A stretch of DNA of 34,097 nt from an uncultured Muribaculum sp. (GCA_910578785.1 CAJTSJ010000025.1:1-34097), one strand, 5' to 3'; positions 16,128 through 26,502 are shown, numbered from the stretch's first letter. Program-made: numbers and translations. Notes: generated by a model not told the origin, from the sequence alone.

Positions 16128-17003
16128 TTATCTTACTCCGCGTTTTTTGAACAGCGCCATCAGGGCCTTGACGAAGTCCTCGTCGGTGGCTATCGACGAA
16201 TATTCCACACGGCTTCTGTTGAATCTGTCGATCATGGCCTGCTGGCGTTCATACCACCATTTGTTGAATGTCTGCCGCACCTTCTTTGACGATGTGTTTA
16301 TCCATCGGTCATGTCCGGTCTCCAGGTCGACCACTCGCATTAGCCCTACGTTGGGCAGTTGCGAGTCGCGTTTGTCGTAGACCTGAATTGCCGTCACGTC
16401 ATGTTTGTTGTTGGCTATCGACAGTGCCTGGTAGTAATCGTGCCCGTCGATAAAGTCGGATATGACAAACGTGGTACAGCGCTTCTTGATGGCATCGGTC
16501 AGATAGCGCAGCGCCACAGCCACGTCGGTACCTTTATGTTCGGGAGTGAAGTTGAGAAGTTCGCGTATGATGAAGAGGATGTGCTTACGGCCTTTCTTGG
16601 GCGGGATGAATTTTTCCACCTTGTCGGAGAAGAAAATCACACCGATTTTATCATTGTTCTGAATGGCCGAAAAGGCCACTGTGGCGGCTATCTCGGCTAT
16701 CATCTGGCGTTTATCCTCACCTACGGCTCCAAAGTTGCGGCTTCCGGACACGTCGATGAGCAGCATGACGGTCAGTTCGCGCTCTTCTTCATAGACTTTG
16801 ACGTAAGGACGGTTGTGGCGTGCGGTGACGTTCCAGTCGATGTCGCGGATGTCGTCGCCGTACTGGTACTCGCGGACCTCGCTGAAGGTCATGCCTCGCC
16901 CTTTAAAGGCGGAATGGTATTCTCCTGCAAAGATGTTCTGCGAGAGCCCTCTCGTCTTTATCTCGATTTTACGTATTTTCTTTAGAAGCTCGTTGGCATC
17001 CAT
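16128..17003 (-). CDS. DUF58 domain protein of the MoxR-Bat operon
   Basis: Protein of 291 residues without membrane segments. The DUF58 hallmark is plain: GDDIRDIDWNVTARHNRPYVKVYEEERE (about 49-76), followed by a VWA-like strand LLIDVSGS with Asp84, Ser86 and Ser88. DUF58 proteins almost always sit beside a MoxR ATPase and are thought to be its soluble VWA-like partner. It starts 22 bases after moxR and ends 30 bases before the DUF4381-like gene, on the same transcript. Confidence 0.92.
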   Translation of the reverse strand: MDANELLKKIRKIEIKTRGLSQNIFAGEYHSAFKGRGMTFSEVREYQYGDDIRDIDWNVTARHNRPYVKVYEEERELTVMLLIDVSGSRNFGAVGEDKRQMIAEIAATVAFSAIQNNDKIGVIFFSDKVEKFIPPKKGRKHILFIIRELLNFTPEHKGTDVAVALRYLTDAIKKRCTTFVISDFIDGHDYYQALSIANNKHDVTAIQVYDKRDSQLPNVGLMRVVDLETGHDRWINTSSKKVRQTFNKWWYERQQAMIDRFNRSRVEYSSIATDEDFVKALMALFKKRGVR

Positions 17004-17025
17004 AGATTACAGTGATAGTTAGTTT

Positions 17026-18021
17026 TTAGGGCACTTCGACCTTGTCGAGAATCTCCGATACGATATCGTCGGTGGTTATGTTGTTGGCTTCGGCCTCGTA
17101 GGTAAGTCCGATACGGTGGCGCAGAACGTCGTGTGCCACGGCGCGTACGTCTTCAGGCACTACGTAGCCGCGTCCTCTCAGGAATGCGTAGCTTCTTGCC
17201 GCGCGGGCAAGGCTGATGGATGCACGGGGCGATGCTCCGAACGATATGATCGACACGAGATCGTTAAGCGCGTAGTCGGCGGGGAAGCGGGTTGCGAACA
17301 CGATGTCGACAATGTAGCGTTCAATCTTCTCGTCGATGTAAATCTTTTCACACACTTTCTGGGCCTCGAGGATTTCTTCAGGCTTAAGCAATGGCCGAAT
17401 CTCCTTCCGTTCGTTGGTGATGTTCTGTCGAATGATTATTTTTTCCTCTTCCTTGGTCGGGTAGCCGATGACTACCTTAAGCAGGAATCGGTCGACCTGG
17501 GCTTCGGGAAGCGGATATGTGCCTTCCTGTTCGATCGGGTTCTGGGTGGCCATTACGAGGAAGGGTTCGTCGAGCGGGAATGTGTTGTCGCCTATGGTCA
17601 CCTGGCGTTCCTGCATTGCTTCGAGGAGTGCGCTCTGTACCTTTGCCGGTGCTCGGTTGATTTCGTCGGCAAGGACGAAGTTGGCGAATATCGGGCCTTT
17701 CTTGACCTGGAACTGCTCGCTCTTGACGCTGTACATCATCGTACCGATAACGTCGGCCGGCAATATGTCTGGTGTGAACTGTATGCGGCTGTATTTCGCA
17801 TCGATGACATGTGCAAGTGTCTTGATGGCCAATGTCTTTGCAAGACCTGGTACGCCTTCAAGCAATACATGTCCGTTGGATAAAAGAGCTATAAGAAGCG
17901 AGTCGATTAGATGCTTCTGACCTACGATGGTCTGGTCCATTCCCTGCTGAATCAGGTTGATGAAGTCGCTTTTTGCCGCAACGAGGTCGTTGAGCTCTCT
18001 AATGTTTACCGTGTCACTCAT
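17026..18021 (-). CDS. MoxR-family AAA+ ATPase
   Basis: First gene of the bat operon. The 331 residues carry Walker A at 56-63 (GVPGLAKT), Walker B at 115-120 (FVLADE), sensor-type ATQNP, an arginine-finger region (LPEAQVDRFL) and a C-terminal lid (ISFGASPRASISLARAARSYAFLRG). MoxR ATPases act as chaperones that load metals or help assemble complexes together with VWA proteins; DUF58, BatA and BatB downstream are the likely partners. The protein is cytosolic. A TAnnTTTG box lies about 100 bases upstream. Confidence 0.95.
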   Translation of the reverse strand: MSDTVNIRELNDLVAAKSDFINLIQQGMDQTIVGQKHLIDSLLIALLSNGHVLLEGVPGLAKTLAIKTLAHVIDAKYSRIQFTPDILPADVIGTMMYSVKSEQFQVKKGPIFANFVLADEINRAPAKVQSALLEAMQERQVTIGDNTFPLDEPFLVMATQNPIEQEGTYPLPEAQVDRFLLKVVIGYPTKEEEKIIIRQNITNERKEIRPLLKPEEILEAQKVCEKIYIDEKIERYIVDIVFATRFPADYALNDLVSIISFGASPRASISLARAARSYAFLRGRGYVVPEDVRAVAHDVLRHRIGLTYEAEANNITTDDIVSEILDKVEVP

Positions 18022-18121
18022 AATGATTGTGTTGTGGGTAAATAATTTTTTATGATGTTTTTATTGTTTAATTGTCATTATTAGCATTAAGCGTCCGAAT
18101 TTTCTCCGTCCCTCAAACATG

Positions 18122-18129
18122 CAAATTTA
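18122..18129 (-). promoter_or_regulatory. Candidate -7 box for the moxR-bat operon
   Basis: TAAATTTG on the minus strand. No good -33 partner at the expected spacing, so the call is tentative. The leader would be about 95 bases. Confidence 0.4.
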
Positions 18130-18206
18130 AATAATCCAACAAATCTTATCTTAAGAGAGATTGTTAAAATTATATATAGAACCTTTCGGTTGTTAAAAGA
18201 TTAAGC

Positions 18207-19268
18207 TTATTTGTCCAATTTTTCCAATATAGCCCGTATTTTTTCGTTGGCGTCGGCCACGCTTTCGTGGTCGGTAGGATCTATTCCGTACTTCTCGGCA
18301 GGAGGAATCACGACTACGGTTCCCGGCTTAATCCTGTTGGGGTCGCTGATTATGTCGCTGTTTTCAAGATAAATGTATACCCAGAAGCGATAATCGCCGT
18401 AGTATTTGCGCGACATGGTGGTCAGATAGCGATGCGCCGATATGGTATCGGTGATTATTTCAGGCTTTTCGATGGTTTCGGCAACCTTTGTGGACGTGTC
18501 TTCCGACAGGGTGTCGGCCGGTGCCGAAACTGTGTCGATGTCAATTGTGATAGGTTCCAGTCTTGCGTCCGGTTCTGTAACGACGGTGTCAGGGGTGTCT
18601 TTTGAAGTGCCGATATTGCAATAGGGCAACATTCCGGTTATGTAGGGGGCCGAGAAATAGCCGATTATGAATCCGGCCAAAATGCCAGTAATGAGCATCA
18701 TCCATGGATTCAGGTACGGTCTGCGGACGGGTTCTGGTGTGATGTCCGGCTCGCAGTCCGGTGCCGGTTCTTTAGCTCCTGCCATGGATTCGGGATGATT
18801 AGCTTCGCTAATGACGGCTATATCGTCAGCTGTCGTCTGTTCTTCGGTGGCATTGTCGGTTGCTTCGGTCTGTTCTGTTTCTTGGGAATGGATTTCGGGA
18901 TATTCCATTGCCGCTTCTTCCGGCATGGCACTTCCCTCTTCCGTTTCGTTGTCGGTAGAGGCGGGTGCGTTGTCAATATCTCCGTCAAGAATCTCTTCGG
19001 TCACGCCGTCGCTAAGCTCTACCGGCTCAAAGGCGGCGAATGGCTGATTGACGTTTTCGGCAAGGGTGTCGTCCGGATGCCACAGGACGTTGCCTTCACT
19101 TGCGGTGAATGTGCCTAATCCTTTTATGGTGATGCTTTTGCCTTTGGACAGTGCTTCGGTTATGATTTCTGTCAGGTCCTGAATGAAAGCTTTTGCAGTC
19201 TGGGCATTGCTTCCCGTTGCTTTGGCTATGCTCTCGGCCAGTTGGTTGAGGGTAACTTTGCTGTTCAT
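18207..19268 (-). CDS. Membrane-anchored HU-like protein with C-terminal LysM-like domain
   Basis: Protein of 353 residues with an unusual layout. Residues 1-95 are an HU/IHF-type fold (VTLNQLAESIAKATGS, SITIKGLGTFTA). Residues 96-180 are an acidic linker rich in Glu, Thr and Ala. One membrane helix covers about 187-209 after VRRPYLN, so by the positive-inside rule the HU domain is cytoplasmic. Residues about 277-323 look like LysM (YLTTMSRKYYGDYRFWVYIY, then NRIKPGTVVVIPP), the peptidoglycan-binding fold, which would be periplasmic. The DNA-contacting arm of the HU domain is short and lacks the basic RNP tip of classic HU, so DNA binding is not assured. It starts 2 bases after the stop of a small HU gene, and the two are surely co-transcribed. 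The domain reading is from sequence; nucleoid-to-wall tethering is inference. Confidence 0.8.
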   Translation of the reverse strand: MNSKVTLNQLAESIAKATGSNAQTAKAFIQDLTEIITEALSKGKSITIKGLGTFTASEGNVLWHPDDTLAENVNQPFAAFEPVELSDGVTEEILDGDIDNAPASTDNETEEGSAMPEEAAMEYPEIHSQETEQTEATDNATEEQTTADDIAVISEANHPESMAGAKEPAPDCEPDITPEPVRRPYLNPWMMLITGILAGFIIGYFSAPYITGMLPYCNIGTSKDTPDTVVTEPDARLEPITIDIDTVSAPADTLSEDTSTKVAETIEKPEIITDTISAHRYLTTMSRKYYGDYRFWVYIYLENSDIISDPNRIKPGTVVVIPPAEKYGIDPTDHESVADANEKIRAILEKLDK

Positions 19269-19270
19269 GC

Positions 19271-19546
19271 TCAGTCTGATATTTTTCGCTTAAGTATTGC
19301 GCTTGGAGTGAATTGGACGGTTATGGCCGGGGGGAGCAATATGCGTTTGCCTGTAGACAAGTCGGTGACCACTTGTTCGTCATTTTTGGTTGCGGAAAAT
19401 GTGCCGAATCCGGGTAATTGCACCGAGTCGATGTTGCAGAGGTATTCCTGAGTTGCCGATACAAATCCTTCCAACAAGGCTTCGGCATCCTTTTTGTCGC
19501 GTTGGAGTCTTTCGGCCAGCGATTCTATGACTGCGTTGTTGTCCAT
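19271..19546 (-). CDS. Small HU/IHF-family DNA-binding protein
   Basis: Protein of 91 residues (MDNNAVIESLAERLQ to LKRKISD) with the HU pattern: helical N-half with KKDAEALLEGFV, the LPGFGTFSA turn, and a beta-arm ending GKRILLPPAITVQFTPSAILKRKI. HU proteins dimerise and bend DNA. The frame could be extended upstream to a TTG at 19567, but a -7 box at 19565-19572 overlaps that codon, so the ATG at 19546 is the better start, with a leader of about 12 bases. It is directly upstream of the HU-LysM gene, and the two could form a heterodimer that recruits this soluble subunit to the membrane. Confidence 0.85.
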   Translation of the reverse strand: MDNNAVIESLAERLQRDKKDAEALLEGFVSATQEYLCNIDSVQLPGFGTFSATKNDEQVVTDLSTGKRILLPPAITVQFTPSAILKRKISD

Positions 19547-19564
19547 TAAGATTGATTGTTTATG

Positions 19565-19572
19565 CAAATTTA
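19565..19572 (-). promoter_or_regulatory. Candidate -7 box for the HU gene pair
   Basis: TAAATTTG on the minus strand; no clear -33 element. Its position argues against the upstream TTG start of the small HU gene. Confidence 0.45.
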
Positions 19573-19605
19573 GATAAAATAATTCAGATATTCATCGTAA
19601 ATGCC

Positions 19606-19613
19606 TATATTTG
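19606..19613 (+). promoter_or_regulatory. Candidate -7 box for the small membrane protein gene
   Basis: TATATTTG on the plus strand, 28 bases before the ATG at 19642. A TTC 20 bases upstream is a poor -33 element. It lies back to back with the HU-pair box. Confidence 0.45.
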
Positions 19614-19641
19614 CTGAATAACAAGAATATAGCATGTGGAT

Positions 19642-20019
19642 ATGAAGAAATTGATTGTGACGTTGGCAGTTGTCGTAGCGGCGTTGAGCGTCTGTACCGT
19701 ATATTTCGGCTGGAAGGAAGATAGACTAATAAGCTCAATAGTCAGTGCCGTGATTATTTTAGGGATTCAGGCATTGACGATTCGCGGTGGATTGAGACGG
19801 CTTTGCGAAGTACGGTCTAATGTCCTGTTTAATCTTAATGGACGCGCTATGTCGGCTTTTGTCGCATTGGGATTGGGCGCAATACTGATGGGATTTGCCT
19901 GTTATCTGGATTATATTGAAACCGGACGCTTACGTTCGGTATTTACCTCTGCCTCAGTTGTCGTGTTGGCATTTGAGGGTGTGTTGTCAGTGATGGGTTC
20001 GCGTATGATTCGGGATTAG
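19642..20019 (+). CDS. Small four-helix membrane protein, unknown function
   Basis: Protein of 125 residues starting MKKLIVTLAVVVAALS, with four predicted membrane helices at about 3-21, 27-46, 70-90 and 98-118 and short charged turns (KEDR, RGGLRRLCEVRSN, RDRL-like ETGRLRS). The ATG at 19642 is preferred over a GTG two codons upstream. It is transcribed divergently from the HU pair and ends at a bidirectional terminator. I do not recognise the family. Confidence 0.65.
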   Translation: MKKLIVTLAVVVAALSVCTVYFGWKEDRLISSIVSAVIILGIQALTIRGGLRRLCEVRSNVLFNLNGRAMSAFVALGLGAILMGFACYLDYIETGRLRSVFTSASVVVLAFEGVLSVMGSRMIRD

Positions 20020-20047
20020 ACAATCGTGGCGCGGTTAGATAAAAAAC

Positions 20048-20085
20048 AATGGCCGGGAACTGTCAAGACAGCTTCCGGCCATATT
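20048..20085. terminator. Bidirectional terminator
   Basis: Inverted repeat of 16 bases with one mismatch and one G-T (ATGGCCGGGAACTGTC at 20048-20063; partner at 20066-20081). T-rich on the plus side and A-rich upstream, so it can serve both the small membrane protein gene and the convergent lipoprotein gene. Confidence 0.8.
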
Positions 20086-20127
20086 TATGACGTTTAGATT
20101 GTAATCGTGTAAATCCTCGTCTGATTG

Positions 20128-21153
20128 TTATTTAGCTTCGGATGTGATATAGGTTAGGTCGAATTTTACCGGGTAATAGTCCTCGTCGTCCTCATCGTCT
20201 TCATCCTCGTCGATCATGGATTCAGTTACGTTCAGCTTGTTGCCGTTGAAAGTGATTGTTGCCAATCCTCCAAGGTTGTCGCTTTCAATGTCTGAGTAGT
20301 CCCAGGAATAGCGAATGAGGCCTTTGTTTTCGTTGACCCATGTCCATGTCGAAATGGCAAGAAGGTTATTGGTATAAGATACCATGTATGTTCCGGACTT
20401 GGAGAATGTTATCTGTTCCGCGCTTTTCAGCATTTCGGCGAGCAGATTGAGCTCTTCCTGGTCTTCCGGAGTCCACTCCATGTCATCTTCGTCGCCATAT
20501 TTCATCATGGTCTTGACCAGGTCGTCGAGGAGGTTCTTGATCTCCGCTTTGGGAGATGTTTTGTCAAAAATGGTTCGATTGCCTACTTTGATAAATAATC
20601 TGAAAGCATCGATGTTCCATGAGCGGCATATAGCCTGGGTCATTTCGCTGTTGCCGATTTCTGAACCTTTGCGGGCGTTCAGGTCGAGATTTTCACCTTC
20701 GTTGGTGCGTATTTTAATCAGGTATGAACCATCTTCAGAGGTAATGGTGATGGTGCCGAAACCTTCAAGCTGATATACTCCATTGCTGTCGATGGTGTAT
20801 TTGCCGGATATTATGCCATTGTAGGTGGTGGCGCGGGATTTGTCGACCAGACCCTTAAGCATGGAAACTTTCTTGATCTTAGCTGATTTCCGCGGACTCT
20901 GGCCCCAATTGATGGAGTAGACGTCAGTGCAGATGATATAGTTTCCTGAAGCTGTAAATTCGATGGACTCTACATCAGAATCCCCGGAAATAAGATACTT
21001 GGCACTTTCGGCTTCGTATTTGGGTGTGCCTAATTCTGGAATAACGCCTCCGATATTTTCATCGTCGTCGTCATTGCTACATGATGCGAAGCTGAATCCC
21101 AACAGGGCTGAACAAAGCATTGCGCTTATGTAGCGTCGAAATGAAAAATTCAT
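20128..21153 (-). CDS. Bacteroidales lipoprotein, unknown function
   Basis: Protein of 341 residues with a lipoprotein signal (MNFSFRRYISAMLCSALLGF) and a lipobox FASC, with Cys25 the likely lipidation site, followed by SNDDDDEN, an acidic stretch of the kind linked in Bacteroidetes with export to the outer membrane surface. The rest is beta-rich with many short repeated patterns (GKYTIDSNGVYQLEGFGTITITSEDGSYLIKIRT; TFSKSGTYMVSYTNN), reminiscent of DUF4923/lipocalin-like proteins but not assignable. A second acidic run, DEDEDDEDDED, lies near the C-terminus. It stands alone between terminators. Confidence 0.7.
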   Translation of the reverse strand: MNFSFRRYISAMLCSALLGFSFASCSNDDDDENIGGVIPELGTPKYEAESAKYLISGDSDVESIEFTASGNYIICTDVYSINWGQSPRKSAKIKKVSMLKGLVDKSRATTYNGIISGKYTIDSNGVYQLEGFGTITITSEDGSYLIKIRTNEGENLDLNARKGSEIGNSEMTQAICRSWNIDAFRLFIKVGNRTIFDKTSPKAEIKNLLDDLVKTMMKYGDEDDMEWTPEDQEELNLLAEMLKSAEQITFSKSGTYMVSYTNNLLAISTWTWVNENKGLIRYSWDYSDIESDNLGGLATITFNGNKLNVTESMIDEDEDDEDDEDYYPVKFDLTYITSEAK

Positions 21154-21185
21154 AAAAGATTGGTTTAAATTAATAATTTAGTGTG

Positions 21186-21193
21186 TGCAAAGG
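21186..21193 (-). promoter_or_regulatory. Candidate -7 box for the lipoprotein gene
   Basis: TACCTTTG on the minus strand; a TTG lies 16 bases upstream, shorter than the usual spacer. Confidence 0.4.
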
Positions 21194-21296
21194 TACGTAT
21201 AATTGGTTTATCAATATTCTTATTCTTGTGGAGAATGTGGCTACAAATGTGTTAAATCGTCGGAATGATTGTGAATATATCAATAGTATGTAAAAG

Positions 21297-21342
21297 AGCA
21301 TCCGTCGCTGACAATGGATTTTTTCAAAGAGCGACGGATGCT
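21297..21342 (-). terminator. Terminator of the M13 peptidase gene
   Basis: Perfect 13-base inverted repeat (AGCATCCGTCGCT at 21297-21309 and its complement at 21330-21342) with a 20-base loop and a CTTTTA tail on the minus strand, 22 bases after the peptidase stop codon. Confidence 0.75.
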
Positions 21343-21364
21343 TTATGGTTGTGTAAGTCGGGGT

Positions 21365-23377
21365 TTACCAGATGACTATGCGGTCAACAGGGTCAAGATA
21401 CATCTTGTCGCCTTTCTTGATGTCGAAAGCCTTGAAGAAAGGCTCAATGTTGCGTAGCGAACCGTTGACACGCCATTTGCCGAGCGAGTGCGGGTCGGTT
21501 TTTGTGCGGAGCAGAATTTCCTCGTCGCGGATATTTCCGGCCCAGACATTGGCATAAGCGAGATAAAAGCGCTGGTCTGGTGTGAATCCGTCGATTATTT
21601 CGCCTTTGCTGTCGCCGAGCGAGTTGTGGTATGCCGTATATGCAACACGCAGTCCCCCTTGGTCGGCTATGTTTTCGCCTAATGTGAAACGTCCGTTGGC
21701 GTGGGTGTCGCCAAGTACGATGATTTGGTCGAATTGGTCGGCGAGTCTGTCGGTAAGTTTGGTGAAGGATTCCTTGTCGGCTTCGGTCCACCAATTGGCA
21801 AAGTTGCCGTCTTTGTCAAACTGACTGCCCTGGTCGTCGAATCCGTGAGTCATCTCATGGCCTATCACAACTCCGATGGCACCGTAGTTGGACGCTTCGT
21901 CGGCATTCGGGTCGAAGTAGGGTGCCTGTAGGATTCCGGCAGGGAAACATATTTCGTTGGTGGTGGGGTTATAATATGCATTGACTGTCTGGGGCGACAT
22001 ATACCAGCGGGAACGATCTACGGGTCGGCCCCAGTCAGAGAGATTGTAGTCGGTCTCGTGGCGAAGCGCCACTTTGATGTTGTCCCAGTAAGAGCGTCGC
22101 GGGTCTATTGTCAGCTTCGAATAGTCGCGCCATTTGTCGGGATAGCCGATTTTGACGGTGAATGCGGCGAGTTTTTCCATAGCCTTGGCCTTAGTGGTGT
22201 CGCTCATCCATGTCAGTTTTTCGATATGCTGTCCGAGCGCAGTGCGCAGGTTGCCTACGAGTTCGAGCATCTTGTCTTTTGATGTCTGTGGAAAATATTT
22301 TTCGACATACAGCTCGCCCACGGCTTCGCCAAGTAGCGCGTTGGGCACAGCCAAGGCGCGTTTCCAACGCGGCATTGGTTGTTCGACACCAGAGATGGCT
22401 TTTGACAATTCAAATTTCGCGCTGACAAAGTCGTCGCTCAAATAGTCGGCCGCGGTTGAGATGTAGCCTGCGGTAAAGTAGTCGTGGAGAGCTTGTTCGG
22501 TGGCTTCGGCCATTATTTTGTCGACCGTGGCGAGCGATTTTGGCTGTCCGACAATGACGGTGTCTATGTCGTCTATGCCCTGTTTGCTGAAGTATCGCTT
22601 AAGGTCGACGTTGGGATAAGCTTCTGTCAGCTTGGCCAGCGACATGGGATTGTATATGGCGGCTGGATTGCGTAGCTCTTCACGTGTCATGGCCGCTTCG
22701 GCGAGTTGTGTCTCTATAGACATTACGTTGTCTGCCAACCGGTTCTGCGCTTCGTCGCTATAGCCTACAAGAGCCGCGAGACGTTTCAGGTAGGTTCGGT
22801 AAGCGTCACGTATTTTGCGTGCGTTTTCGCTGTCTTCGAGATAGTAGTCGCGGTCGCCGAGTCCGAGTCCGCCCTGGCTCCAGTACATTGCGTTGACGTC
22901 GGAATTCATCATGTCGGCTTCAACTCCGGTGACGAAGAAGGCGCTTATGCCTATCATGTCGGCCATAAGGTCGATTAGATCAGATTTCGAGGTCTGGTTT
23001 ATGGCTACGACATCGCCCATTATGGGTTGTGCTCCGTCGATGTTAAGCTTTATGCTGTCAAGCCCCATGGCATAGAGGTCGCCTATCTTTTGCGCCACCG
23101 ACCCTTTGACGGCATTTTTGCTGTCGAGTCCGGTGATTAGGTCGCGCAATTGCGTGCGGTTGTTGTCGCGGAGTTCGTCGAATGTTCCGAAACGTGCGAA
23201 TTCCGGTTTGAGCGGATTGGCTTTCATCCATCCTCCGCAGGCATACTGGTAGAAGTCGTCCTGCGGTGATACTGTCGTGTCGAGGTTGGCTCTGTCAACC
23301 CCTTGTTTTATCTCTGCGTTCATTGTTATCGATGTGGTTAATGCAATAGAAAGAGCGGCTGTCCAGATCTTTCTCAT
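21365..23377 (-). CDS. pepO: M13-family zinc metallopeptidase (neprilysin-like, PepO)
   Basis: Periplasmic or secreted endopeptidase of 670 residues with a signal peptide (about 1-21). The zinc site is complete: HEMTH at 507-511 supplies the two histidines and the catalytic Glu508, and ENIAD at 568-572 supplies the third ligand Glu568 and the supporting Asp572. The N-terminal M13 region has YQYACGGWMKANPLKPEFARFG, and a C-terminal arginine region follows (HSLGKWRVNGSLRNIEPF). Family members cleave short peptides; the natural substrate in Bacteroidales is not established. It lies 56 bases after the ABC-F gene with no promoter visible between them. Confidence 0.93.
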   Translation of the reverse strand: MRKIWTAALSIALTTSITMNAEIKQGVDRANLDTTVSPQDDFYQYACGGWMKANPLKPEFARFGTFDELRDNNRTQLRDLITGLDSKNAVKGSVAQKIGDLYAMGLDSIKLNIDGAQPIMGDVVAINQTSKSDLIDLMADMIGISAFFVTGVEADMMNSDVNAMYWSQGGLGLGDRDYYLEDSENARKIRDAYRTYLKRLAALVGYSDEAQNRLADNVMSIETQLAEAAMTREELRNPAAIYNPMSLAKLTEAYPNVDLKRYFSKQGIDDIDTVIVGQPKSLATVDKIMAEATEQALHDYFTAGYISTAADYLSDDFVSAKFELSKAISGVEQPMPRWKRALAVPNALLGEAVGELYVEKYFPQTSKDKMLELVGNLRTALGQHIEKLTWMSDTTKAKAMEKLAAFTVKIGYPDKWRDYSKLTIDPRRSYWDNIKVALRHETDYNLSDWGRPVDRSRWYMSPQTVNAYYNPTTNEICFPAGILQAPYFDPNADEASNYGAIGVVIGHEMTHGFDDQGSQFDKDGNFANWWTEADKESFTKLTDRLADQFDQIIVLGDTHANGRFTLGENIADQGGLRVAYTAYHNSLGDSKGEIIDGFTPDQRFYLAYANVWAGNIRDEEILLRTKTDPHSLGKWRVNGSLRNIEPFFKAFDIKKGDKMYLDPVDRIVIW

Positions 23378-23433
23378 AATTTAGTTAATAATGTTAATGG
23401 AAAAGTTTGGTAAATGTTCGCCCGTTCCTATTG

Positions 23434-25413
<1,980 letters not shown>

Positions 25414-25425
25414 TTATAGACCCGT

Positions 25426-26502
25426 TTATTTTGTTCCGAGTTCGCGGATGGCGCCTGTGACAGGGTTGAATATAAGGTAGGCCGGAGCTTTCTTGTCGCT
25501 GAAAATTTTCGGATCAAGTCCGAAAACAATGCCGTATTGCGAAGCGTCCACCGAACCTTCCCAGATGGTGTTGCCCCGGAAAGAGATGTTGACTTTTGCA
25601 GTGCCGGGGATGCAGTATGCCACTCCTCCTTCGGGGAATTTTTTTGGCTCTCCCTTTTCGTTCTGCGGGAAAGCGCCTCTGTCTGTGACTTTGACCGAAA
25701 TGGTTATGGGGTCGCCGGATAGGTCGTCGGCATCTACGATTCCGTCGATTGCCGATACGCGGGCCAAGACGCTTTTTGAGTTTTCGTCGCCGGGGACGAA
25801 TGTCACAGTGTTGACTTCGGTCTCTGTCTGGGTAGTTCCGACAAACATTGCTGTCAGCGCGGCTTCCTGGGCCGCAATTTCATCGACGATTATCTGCATG
25901 GCCTTTCCGTCGGGCGGCATCTGGTCGGCCTGTCCGGTGATGAGGTCGGTGCGGCTCTGGCGGAGATCGTAAATCTTCTGTGCGGCAAGTTCGGCGCGTT
26001 TTGCCGACGACTGGCTCTGAAGCATTTCCTCGCTTATAGCATGGCGTGCGGCCGGGGTTTCAAGTGGAGTCGGAGCGGCTTTTACCGGTTCGGGAAGCAC
26101 GGGACTTTCGGGCAGGCTGACATCCTCGGTGTTTATGGACAAGGGCATTCCGTTCTCGTCGACGATGATGAACGGCGTCTGTCCGGCGCGGAACTGCATG
26201 AGGTATTGGTCAGTGCTGTTGGCTCGTCCGCGGGCATTGACTGTCACCGACTTGATGTCCCACGACTCTGACGGTTCGGATATGGGGGTGTCGGCATTGA
26301 GATATTTCTTGGCATATTTGTAGAACTCTCCTGGCTGATTGACGGTATGCACGGCTTCAATAGTGATGTCGAGTACTGTCGTGGGCAATGTGTAAACCAG
26401 TCCGTAATCATTGGCCTTTGAGGCTGAAAGCTTCGTCGTGGTTTGCGCCGGGGCCATAAGTGATGCGGCCAGGCAGAGCAGGGTTGTTAGCGTCGTTTTC
26501 AT
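25426..26502 (-). CDS. DUF4831 family periplasmic protein
   Basis: Protein of 358 residues with a signal peptide (about 1-19, ending APAQ). The start of the mature protein reads NDYGLVYTLPTTVLDITIEA, followed by YKYAKKYLNAD and SWDIKSVTVNARG, the conserved beginning of DUF4831, a Bacteroidetes family of unknown function. A helical middle (SEEMLQSQSSAKRAELAAQKIYDLRQSR) and a beta-rich C-terminal half follow. It lies between nnrDE (50 bases) and the ABC-F gene (12 bases) in one apparent transcript. Confidence 0.8.
   Translation of the reverse strand: MKTTLTTLLCLAASLMAPAQTTTKLSASKANDYGLVYTLPTTVLDITIEAVHTVNQPGEFYKYAKKYLNADTPISEPSESWDIKSVTVNARGRANSTDQYLMQFRAGQTPFIIVDENGMPLSINTEDVSLPESPVLPEPVKAAPTPLETPAARHAISEEMLQSQSSAKRAELAAQKIYDLRQSRTDLITGQADQMPPDGKAMQIIVDEIAAQEAALTAMFVGTTQTETEVNTVTFVPGDENSKSVLARVSAIDGIVDADDLSGDPITISVKVTDRGAFPQNEKGEPKKFPEGGVAYCIPGTAKVNISFRGNTIWEGSVDASQYGIVFGLDPKIFSDKKAPAYLIFNPVTGAIRELGTK

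Noticed and set aside
17116..17883. 255-residue plus-strand frame
   Set aside because: Complement of moxR, whose ATPase motifs are complete.
18180..18191. Short AACC-TTTC-GGTT hairpin after the HU-LysM gene
   Set aside because: Four-base stem only; the T-rich tail on the minus strand is suggestive, but too weak to call a terminator.
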